Assembly (NCBI GenBank): GCA_001599295.1
Contig: BCGN01000002.1
Coordinates: 1,798,001 to 1,862,000 of the forward strand
Direction of reading: 5' to 3'
Length of the DNA: 64,000 nucleotides
DNA from: Sporopachydermia quercuum
Lineage: Eukaryota; Ascomycota; Sporopachydermiomycetes; Sporopachydermiales; Sporopachydermiaceae
In this document: one piece after another, positions 56,027-64,000 of the stretch
Numbering within the stretch: position 1 is the stretch's first letter
Layout of the letters: every line of letters begins with the position of its first letter
Notes under the pieces: model-generated
Told to the model about the DNA's origin: nothing
Seen by the model: the letters and a program-made list of their open reading frames with translations, nothing else
Database searches by the model: none
Made by a program: the position numbers and the translations under genes

Positions 56027-58711
56027 TTATAATTTTGGAGTTCCTTGTTCAGGAAGTTCAATTGCAGCAGATGTGATAGCAAATGCATCTCTTTCAGCAA
56101 CTTTGACAACAAACAAGACTTTCTTACCTTCCTTCCAAGCGTGTAGTTGTAGAGTTTCACCAGGGAACACATGACCAGCGAATCGGACCTTAATGTTCTT
56201 GAAAACACCATATTTGTCAACTAGAGCCTTAGCAGCAATACCAAATGAACAGAGACCGTGCAAAATAGGCTTAGGGAATTTGCCAACGGCAGCAAACTTA
56301 GGATCAATATGGAGAGGGTTGAAATCGCCAGACAGTCTGTAGATAGCGGCCTGATCTTCAGATGTTTTAATTTCGGTGGAGAAGTCGGGATTTCTCTTTG
56401 GTGGAGTATTTGGTGCAGTAGCAGCACCACGATCTTTACCCGAAGATGGACCTCCAAATCCACCCGAACCCCGAATAAATGTTGTTGATTCGTTGTGGAA
56501 GTAGACATTTCCCTTGTCATCAGAAGTATCAGCACCAGAGATAACAACAGCCGCTTTACCTTTATCTAAGACCTCAATAATGTTACGCTTAGTGGTCAAT
56601 GAGCCATTAGGAGGTAAAGGCCACTTAAGAACTTCTAGATATTGTTCACCATGCAATAACATCATTGGGTTGAAGTTAGGAACTAGATCATCATAGTCAA
56701 AGATATCAGCTCCAACCATTGGAGGAATAACACCGTAAGTAGGTAAAACAGTAAAATTGGGATCCTTTTCATATGTGTACTTAAGTTCTGTTGCTTTAGC
56801 ACCAACCCCCAAGTTGTATAAAATAAGGTCCTTTGAGGTATAGTTGAAAGTACTACTGCCTTCACGTCCAACACCGTCGGTCTTCTTCTTCTTCTTTTGG
56901 AATCCCGTGGCAACAGCTTTGGTGATAGTTGTGAAAATAAGCTTACTAGATTCATTAAGAGAAGTAGGATATGAATTCTTACCAGAGAAATCAACAATAT
57001 CAGCCCAGTTTTCAGCAATTGATTCAGGAACATTAGCTTTATCGAAAGGAATAACTGCACCTTCTGATCGTTCTAATCTGGTATTACCAATCCAGCCTGA
57101 ACCAATTTCAAATAATTGATTACTGCATGGTGATTTATCAGATGCCAATAAAACAGTTAAAGGAGCAATGAATTCAGGTAACAATGTTCTTAATGCTTCT
57201 TCTGGCCAGACGGTCTTGGTCATAGCAGAAGCAGCATTTGGTGCAATAGTATTTACAAGAATATTATACTTAGCACCTTCTTGAGCCAAGGCCTTGGAGA
57301 AACCCAAAATACCGCACTTGGCAGCGGCATAATTAGCTTGACCGAAATTACCATAAATTCCAGAGGTAGAAGTAGTATTCACTACACGACCGTATTTTTG
57401 GTTCAGGAAATATGGCCAGGCAGCCTTAGTGATTGAATATGTACCTTTGACATGAACATCAATGACAGCGTTCCATTCCTTAGGACCAAGCTTAAGGAAT
57501 GATTTGTCTCTTAAAATACCAGCATTGTTGATGACTGCATGAACAGTTCCAAAATTATCAATGGCAGTCTTAATGACTTTATCACCTTCAACAACAGAGT
57601 GTTTGTCAGCAACAGCAATTCCACCTTTAGCCTTGATTTCTTCAACAACTTTGTCCACATTGTCTCCTAAATCGTTGGCAACAATCTTAGCACCATGCTT
57701 AGCAAACAGCAAAGCATAAGCCTTACCAATACCGCCAGATGCACCAGTGATAACAACGACTTGATCTTTCAAAGAAACTTCAGGTCCTTGAGGGGCAGGT
57801 GGTAATTTGTTAGCTTCCTTTAATAATCCTAGGAAATCTGCTGGGCCGTTAGGATATTGCGAACCAGTTGAAAAATCAGTGATTTTCTTGAATTGAGCCA
57901 AAATAGCAGATGGAGTAAACGTTTCATCAGTCTTAAACAGAGCGCCCTTGCTTCTTTGCCATCTGAGCTTGGAAAAGAATCCACCAGCTAACTCAAAGAT
58001 ACCGTTAGTCTCAGAAACAGATTCGTGGGTTAAAAATGCAACTAATGGCACGATAAATTCTGGGCTCAACTTTTCTAGGACTTCCTTTGGAAGAAGACCT
58101 TCAGTCATTCTGGATGCAGCTAATGGAGCAATGACATTAGAAGTAATATTATATTTAGCACCTTCTTGGGCTAAAGTTTCAGAGAAACCAATTAAAGCTG
58201 ACTTAGCCGAAGAGTAATTAGTTTGACCAAAGTTACCATATAGACCAGCAGGAGAAGTAGTTGAGATGACTCTACCGAATTTTTGCTTTCTGAAATATGG
58301 CCAAGCGGCATGAGTAACGCTGTAAGCACCATATACATGAACTTTGTAGATAAGATCCCAATCGACTTCAGTCATCTTCTTGAAAGAAACATCTCTTAAG
58401 ATACCAGCATTGTTGACAACAATATGAACAGTTCCAAAAGCTTGAACAGCAGCTTCAATAATCTTTTCACCAAATTCCACTGAATCGTAGTTGGCCACAG
58501 CTTTACCTCCCTTAGCTTTTATTTCATCTACAACAATATCAGCAGGTCTTTTACCAGAATTAGCTGAATCTCCATGAAGGGACCCGCCCAAATCATTCAC
58601 CACAACAGCAGCTCCACGAGAGGCAAAAAACAGTGCATAAGCTTTTCCTAATCCACCACCTGCTCCTGTTACAACAGCAACCTTACCATCGTATCGAAGT
58701 TGGTCAGTCAT
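56027..58711 (-). CDS. FOX2: Peroxisomal multifunctional beta-oxidation enzyme type 2
   Basis: Second and third steps of peroxisomal fatty-acid beta-oxidation: 2-enoyl-CoA hydratase 2 and (3R)-hydroxyacyl-CoA dehydrogenase. 894 aa from ATG 58711; in-frame TTG upstream is not a start. Two short-chain dehydrogenase domains lie in tandem (about 1-300 and 320-600). Each has a glycine-rich TGA-GG-GKAYAL nucleotide fold and a catalytic YxxxK (YSSAKSA, YAAAKCG). The C-terminal hotdog hydratase (about 620-894) has the signature SGDFNPLHIDPKFA. The last three residues are PKL, a non-canonical peroxisomal targeting signal 1. A consensus oleate response element lies 378 bp upstream. Confidence 0.97.
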   Translation of the reverse strand: MTDQLRYDGKVAVVTGAGGGLGKAYALFFASRGAAVVVNDLGGSLHGDSANSGKRPADIVVDEIKAKGGKAVANYDSVEFGEKIIEAAVQAFGTVHIVVNNAGILRDVSFKKMTEVDWDLIYKVHVYGAYSVTHAAWPYFRKQKFGRVISTTSPAGLYGNFGQTNYSSAKSALIGFSETLAQEGAKYNITSNVIAPLAASRMTEGLLPKEVLEKLSPEFIVPLVAFLTHESVSETNGIFELAGGFFSKLRWQRSKGALFKTDETFTPSAILAQFKKITDFSTGSQYPNGPADFLGLLKEANKLPPAPQGPEVSLKDQVVVITGASGGIGKAYALLFAKHGAKIVANDLGDNVDKVVEEIKAKGGIAVADKHSVVEGDKVIKTAIDNFGTVHAVINNAGILRDKSFLKLGPKEWNAVIDVHVKGTYSITKAAWPYFLNQKYGRVVNTTSTSGIYGNFGQANYAAAKCGILGFSKALAQEGAKYNILVNTIAPNAASAMTKTVWPEEALRTLLPEFIAPLTVLLASDKSPCSNQLFEIGSGWIGNTRLERSEGAVIPFDKANVPESIAENWADIVDFSGKNSYPTSLNESSKLIFTTITKAVATGFQKKKKKTDGVGREGSSTFNYTSKDLILYNLGVGAKATELKYTYEKDPNFTVLPTYGVIPPMVGADIFDYDDLVPNFNPMMLLHGEQYLEVLKWPLPPNGSLTTKRNIIEVLDKGKAAVVISGADTSDDKGNVYFHNESTTFIRGSGGFGGPSSGKDRGAATAPNTPPKRNPDFSTEIKTSEDQAAIYRLSGDFNPLHIDPKFAAVGKFPKPILHGLCSFGIAAKALVDKYGVFKNIKVRFAGHVFPGETLQLHAWKEGKKVLFVVKVAERDAFAITSAAIELPEQGTPKL

Positions 58712-61362
58712 TATGATTAAATTAATATGATAATATCGAAAGTCCTTCAAAAAAGAAGTATTACTATTTGTTATAATGTCTATGCACTTCTGGATTTCAA
58801 TTATCAACAATCCATCAACTGCAATGCCATAAAATCCAAGCTACGTATTTGTCTTCTTTCAATACAAAAACAAGTTGATTTACTTGTGACAGTTGCCCCT
58901 TCCTTTATATATTCATTGCATAAGTGAGGAGATGCGCCGACACATGCAAAATCTGGGGTATACTTGTAGGAAACTGGGGTGAATTAATTGGGTTAGTATA
59001 CAAATGGTGTTTAAAGTCACGTGGAAAAGTTTGCCAATAGAATAAACAATGTGAAGAGCCTCGGTAATAATATTAATCAGGAGCCGATCGGTTGTCATAT
59101 GAAGTTTCCGGGGGTGAGGCTGGAGACTTCTGGTATTGCGACAATAATCAGAAGAGATTCGTTTGGTTGAAATGGGGGTACATGTAGAGACAAAGAGGTT
59201 TAGTTGTGACGATAGACAGGAGATTGAAGGGAAAAGAAGATGTGCCTCGATTTTAGTAAACTATATGAATTGGTTGAGGTTAATTATGGGAGTTTCATTG
59301 GAAACATATGGATCAGTAGAATTCTTAGANCTGAGCTAATCTTCACATGACACCTGCGATGAGATGTGAGTAATGAATTGAGAAATGAGACACGAAGTAT
59401 AAGAAGTAACGTGACCAAAGCCCATCGCTTCCTTTTCTGGTCGAAAAAGAAGAAATGGTTCGTAGAATAGGACGAATAAACATGTATATCTTAAAATTGA
59501 AAGAATGAATGAAGTAAATTATAGAAGGCAATATATTATTGTATCGTTATACGCTTGTTATATATTTCAACATTGATCTACTTACTAGATGCTCATCAAT
59601 AATCACTGTAATTGTCCTGACGATGGGATTCTTCAACCAGGGAGATTAGTTGTATAGAAATGCCATACTTATGTAAGATTGTCTGAAGTATTTGTTAAGA
59701 CTATCCTAGTAATCTTCTCACTACTACTTATGAGACTGTCAGGACTACCAATGAGCTTGAATAAAAAGAAGAATAAATAGTCAAAAGCAAATAAAACAAG
59801 ATTGAATCATAGAGGTTAGTTAATGAAGGTAGTAAATACAAAAATATAAGAATGGGAGTAACCTAGATCTATGAAAAACACATATATGCATAGTTCCGGT
59901 CATAATTTGAACTTGACGAATACTCTCGCTTATTATATGGAGAAGCTGCAGCTGAAACATAATCATGATTCGAACATCCATAAGGAATCCACTGTTCTAC
60001 TGTCTACTTGAGTCATCATCACCTATCTTGCTCAATGAGGTTCTATTTATTTCACTTGGAGCTTTCTATAGGTAGAAGATTCTCAACGGCGACGGAACAT
60101 TTTTCCCTAAAGAAATAAAGATCTAAAGCGCTTCAAACGGTTGTCATTTCTTTATCTGTCTTGTCAAACCGTACAAGGTGTATATATAATGAATCTCTCA
60201 ATTCCTCAAACAATCTGTCCCTCTGCACAAGAATGCACTAGCGGACATTGCGCTTCACAATCTGAATTATCTTACTACCGGATAACTGAATCACCGGCCT
60301 AAGAACAATAAAATGAATATGTACGTAACCAAGGGCCGAGGATTTCAGAAGGAATATGTCAGAGAAAATTGAACGAGTAAATTAGATGGTACCAAATGAC
60401 ACATAGTATGAGATAGTTTATACATTATAAGCTGACAATCCTCACAACATGTTACACTAGCTTGTAAAAGACCAGTCAGATAATCAATCATTCTTTTTCA
60501 TATTTTGTTTGCTTGCCATGAAGAAAACATAGTAGATCCCGATGTCAATTTAAGGTTCCAACTAACAGTTAAGGTCGATTTTTTTGTTAACATTCTGATA
60601 AGATTAAAGTTGTAAATGTGGGGACTGGATTCAACTTTACATGGTCTTCTAGTTTCGAGAACTTTTTGGAGATAGAATAGATGTTTTCAGGACAATGATC
60701 TCTNGTTTTTTTGGATTGTTTATACAGGTGTTTGATGGGGCATTAATCNACTCCATAATGTAATCAAATTATAGAATTAGAAATAGGCTAGTATGCTTCA
60801 AATATTTCTCCTATAATCTCGATGGATCAAAGTTCCTTAAGAAGTTTCTTCCTTCTTGAACTGAAAGCTTGAAGGAACTAGAGCCTCCACTTTATTTCCC
60901 TTATTTCCCCAGTCTTATTACAGTTTGCCCCACAATTTCTGAAATTCATCTTTCTTATAAGGTTTTACTCTGCCTTATATATTATACTTTAATATTTATG
61001 ACTAACGTTACGTTTTTTTTTTACAAACTTATTTTATCTCAATTCCAATCCATTTTGGACAACGGATGGGTGAAGCATCCGGGGCAGGTTATATGCGAAT
61101 CAGAATATACTAGTCTTGTATTAAAATAGAAGATTATCCTCTTTCTGGTTCTCTTTTTTTCCGGGAAGTTTTCTTTTATCCTAAACTTTTCTATTTCCTT
61201 TTCTGAGTAAAATACTATACACGGCACAGTACATACTAATCAAGCGTTCTTACAGCAACAACCAGTGAACAACCAAAATTTTCTGAGACACTAAAATTGA
61301 GTATAAGCACTGCTATTTTACAGTATTGTTTCTCTGTATGATCAAAAAACAATTCATAAATC
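58712..61362. other. Divergent promoter region, FOX2 / Zn2Cys6 regulator
   Basis: About 2.65 kb without a supportable gene. It holds an oleate response element (59089-59110), an Adr1-like CTGGAG (59120-59125), and a CACGTG E-box near 59019. N bases at 59330, 60704 and 60749. Short frames (61-86 codons) are not family-like. Long upstream DNA suits the transcription factor at 61363. Confidence 0.6.
59089..59110 (-). promoter_or_regulatory. Oleate response element upstream of FOX2
   Basis: On the plus strand the site reads CGG-TTG-T-C-A, ten bases, then CCG, fitting the Oaf1/Pip2 consensus CGGN3TNAN8-12CCG exactly. It is 378 bp upstream of the FOX2 ATG; FOX2 is an established Oaf1/Pip2 target in S. 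cerevisiae. Whether this species has Oaf1 is not visible here. Confidence 0.7.
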
Positions 61363-63744
61363 ATGAGTCACCTTTCACTTGATAAGCAAAGTTCTCATTC
61401 ACAATCCAATTCTCATGATGTTGACATTGATATTGACACTGATTCCGCTGANTCAACTAGATTATCATCAGTAGGTATTCAACCTTCGGCTTCAATATCA
61501 AGTGCTATGTCCTCAAATGATTCCAAATCTCCTGTCACAAAATTTGCTAATAATGAATTGAAAGATGGTTCTACGAACAATCACAACAACAGTGATATCA
61601 ACACCGCTGCTAAATACAACAACGGCAACCACCTTGTAAGTTCAAATGGATCGGATGACCCTTCACAAAAACCTCCAAAGAAAAGAACAAGAAATAAACA
61701 AGCATGTGATAACTGTAGACTCAAGAAAGCCCGCTGTGACGAAAAGATTCCTTGCCGGCATTGTATAAATATGGGAGTTAAATGCACTTANACAAGTCCA
61801 AAGAAGAAACGAGGTATTCCAACTGGTTACTTACAAAATTTGGAGAAAACAACTGATAGACTACTTAGTTTACTAGGTTATTTAATGGAAAATGAACCTT
61901 CAGCAAAAGAACAATTACTACAATCAGCAGCTCAATTTATGAGTTCTGATGTGGATAATGATGAAAGAATCATTAGGTATAAAATGATAATTCGGGATAG
62001 CAATGTTTTAAATGAGCTTGGCCTCAATGATATGGATGTATCAGTTATCAGAAGTGGATTGAAGAAATCGGAAAGCAAAGATTATAGAGTTTTAGCAACA
62101 CAACATCCTATTAACAAAAATATCACTGAAGTTGATGCTAATGGTAATATCATCGCCACTAGTGACAGTGATTCTAACTTATTCAGTCTGAGTNCATCAA
62201 ATGCAAATANTCAACTTTTAGCAACTACTACTACAACAACAACTACTACAACGACGACAACAACATTAGAAGGAGCAAGTGAAGGCCAATTAACATCATT
62301 AGGTCCAACTTCAGGATTCAATGTTTTGTTATTATCAACATTCCAAAAATATCAGTTATCAAAAACCAATTTTGAGATTAATCCTTGGAAACATCATTTT
62401 GAACCATATACGCTAGTTGATGTTTTGGATACTTATTTTACATATATTCATCCAGTTTTCCCAATGGTTAATCATGTCGATATAATACGTTTGGCGCATT
62501 CGCCAAATATAAACAAGAAGACATCACAAACTTGTCTTCTATGGTCAATTTTATTTCTAGCTTTCAATCATTCAACTAAAAGGTATGGCCATGATGAAAG
62601 ATTTGAAACTAAAGTAATGCATGATCTTGCAACATGTACGTTAGAATGTAAATACTCATTAGAATCAGTTCAAGCATTGCTTATTCAATCATTATATTTT
62701 TGGGGACAAGGTTATTGGTCAAATGCTTGGATGATAGTTGGAAATGCCGTACGAATGGCAATGGATCTTTGCTTGCAAGTTTACTCCCCTTCCTCAAGTC
62801 CAACAGCTATAAGAACTTGGAAATGTTGCTGCATTATTGATACTTTAATCTCTGGCAGATTAGGGAGATTACCGCAAGTTTCTCCTGATGATTACTTTTC
62901 ACAACCTGAACCAGAAACGGCAGAAGAATGGGAATTGTGGAAACCTGCCAGTGCAACAAATGATTTGCCTCAATCTTCTACCTGTGTGTCGGAACCATAT
63001 CGAATGATATCAATCTTCAATGGTTTCCACTCGATCAACAGATTGGCAAATATTATGATTCAAAAGACAAATAAAGCGAATTATAGTGAACAATCACGAG
63101 AAGTTAAAAGGAAGATATTGTACGAGACTTTAGAATATACTCAAGATTGGCTAGCTTCAATGGCCCCTCATATCAAACCTTTGGATTTATTGGCATGGAG
63201 AGATGATTTACAGTTGTTACCTCATCGTGCTAATCTTTACTTTGGTTATGTTTCAATGTACCTTATGTTGTACTTGATAGAAGATTTCAATGATCCAATA
63301 CTTCCTAACGATATTCATTCAGTTGATGATATTGTATCAATGACTTTATCAGTATTGAATAATTTCGTCACAAAATTCCCATCAAAATTTGTGCCAAGTT
63401 TTGAATACTTCTTAAGCTTGGCAATAATTGTTTTGTATAAACATGGATTAGCAAAGGATAAGTTTAAAACATTTGCTGAGATGTTTTCACTGGTACCTGA
63501 AGCTAAAGCATTATTAGATTATCTGAAAAGACTGGCCACCACTTGGTGTGGAGCTAGTGTCACATACGATTACTTTCTAGGCTTGACAGAGGACTTTTCT
63601 GGGGAACTCTCTTCGATTGATATAAATTCTGTGTATAGTACTTTCATGGCTAATTCTTTACAAAACTTTGGTGATTTGAATGATGATTTATTTAGATCTG
63701 ATGCTGCAACAATTGGAGAGATGATCAAAGAGTTTGAGTCATAA
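61363..63744 (+). CDS. Zn2Cys6 fungal transcription factor
   Basis: 793-aa regulator with a Gal4-type binuclear zinc cluster at about residues 115-143 (CDNCRLKKARCDEKIPCRHC...KC), preceded by a basic KKRTRNKQ. A linker KKKRGIPTGYLQNLEK and a leucine-rich coil (LLSLLGYLM) follow, typical of dimerising cluster proteins. A run of 14 Thr is at 62224-62265. The middle homology region (fungal_trans) spans about 360-560 (FEPYTLVDVLDTYFTYIHPVFPMV, YWSNAWMIVGNAVRMAMDLCL). I could not assign the orthologue; the KKRG-IPTGY linker is seen in several carbon-metabolism regulators. Four N bases are coding; at 61791 the codon TAN must be Tyr for the frame to stay open. Confidence 0.92.
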   Translation: MSHLSLDKQSSHSQSNSHDVDIDIDTDSAXSTRLSSVGIQPSASISSAMSSNDSKSPVTKFANNELKDGSTNNHNNSDINTAAKYNNGNHLVSSNGSDDPSQKPPKKRTRNKQACDNCRLKKARCDEKIPCRHCINMGVKCTXTSPKKKRGIPTGYLQNLEKTTDRLLSLLGYLMENEPSAKEQLLQSAAQFMSSDVDNDERIIRYKMIIRDSNVLNELGLNDMDVSVIRSGLKKSESKDYRVLATQHPINKNITEVDANGNIIATSDSDSNLFSLSXSNANXQLLATTTTTTTTTTTTTTLEGASEGQLTSLGPTSGFNVLLLSTFQKYQLSKTNFEINPWKHHFEPYTLVDVLDTYFTYIHPVFPMVNHVDIIRLAHSPNINKKTSQTCLLWSILFLAFNHSTKRYGHDERFETKVMHDLATCTLECKYSLESVQALLIQSLYFWGQGYWSNAWMIVGNAVRMAMDLCLQVYSPSSSPTAIRTWKCCCIIDTLISGRLGRLPQVSPDDYFSQPEPETAEEWELWKPASATNDLPQSSTCVSEPYRMISIFNGFHSINRLANIMIQKTNKANYSEQSREVKRKILYETLEYTQDWLASMAPHIKPLDLLAWRDDLQLLPHRANLYFGYVSMYLMLYLIEDFNDPILPNDIHSVDDIVSMTLSVLNNFVTKFPSKFVPSFEYFLSLAIIVLYKHGLAKDKFKTFAEMFSLVPEAKALLDYLKRLATTWCGASVTYDYFLGLTEDFSGELSSIDINSVYSTFMANSLQNFGDLNDDLFRSDAATIGEMIKEFES

Positions 63745-64000
63745 CTCAGTAATGATTTTTTTTAGGTGGTAATGAGAATATGATGATATAAGTATATAAC
63801 CCTGACCGCGCAAATTTCAATAATAACAGTAATATCTAATAACTGACTTTGTTGATCGTATTTCAACGGTATTGGCAATGGCAATAGAAACTTCTATCAA
63901 TCTAAGCCTTCTCGAAAAAAATTAAACCGAAAAGAAAATGAAAAAGTTTAAAGTTAATTTTTAGCTCAACTTTAACCGGTTAAACAGTTTTCCAACCCCC

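Noticed and set aside
59967-59978. GATTCGAAC, reverse complement of a tRNA B-box-like word
   Set aside because: No T stem, acceptor stem or D arm can be folded around it.

Overview
The window is nuclear DNA of a budding yeast (Saccharomycotina). It is AT-rich and gene-dense. All confident protein genes match families known from Saccharomyces and Candida. Seven genes contain short introns (64-160 nt) with yeast signals: GTAAGT or GTATGT donors and TACTAAC or close branch sites. CTG falls on conserved leucines, for example in Rpt5 at 38264-38266, in the Arf3 MLGLD motif and in the Yip1 LLL run, so this is not a CUG-Ser yeast. I cannot name the genus. 28 isolated N bases are scattered through the window and look like ambiguity or heterozygosity masking.

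Layout. 1-11928: an Sfl1/Mga1-type HSF-domain regulator (5764-7848) inside about 10 kb of otherwise gene-poor DNA. 11929-20150: an unrecognised 801-aa protein, MSM1 (mitochondrial Met-tRNA synthetase), YIP1, NSE1 and a doubtful 51-aa ORF. 20776-22324: an intron-containing tRNA-Arg(UCG) and a mitochondrial-type alcohol dehydrogenase. 22325-25477: 3.1 kb with only one small doubtful ORF. 25478-44406: BRF1, RPN3, a PEX30-family gene, BCP1, SRP101, RPT5, PRP17, SEM1, RKI1 and ARF3. 44407-58711: BZZ1, a synaptojanin-type phosphoinositide phosphatase, ARA2 and FOX2. 61363-63744: a Zn2Cys6 transcription factor.

How the genes relate. Three genes of the 26S proteasome regulatory particle (RPN3, RPT5, SEM1) lie within 14 kb. 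RPN3 has an exact Rpn4-type PACE box and RPT5 a near-match. FOX2 and the PEX30-family gene serve peroxisomes, and FOX2 has a textbook oleate response element. BZZ1, the synaptojanin homologue and ARF3 all act in cortical actin, endocytosis and phosphoinositide control. BRF1 (TFIIIB) and a tRNA gene represent the Pol III system. From memory of S. cerevisiae systematic names, MSM1-YIP1, RKI1-ARF3 and PRP17-SEM1 (with BCP1 close by) are ancestral neighbours.

Reconstructing spliced genes recovered SEM1, which has no long ORF, and the correct 5' ends of MSM1, YIP1, BCP1, PRP17, ARF3 and BZZ1. I saw no transposon, virus-like element, CRISPR array or novel multi-gene system. The least explained items are the 801-aa orphan, the gene-poor flanks of the HSF-type regulator, a perfect 16-bp hairpin below BZZ1 and a possible acidic terminal exon at 45936-46029.
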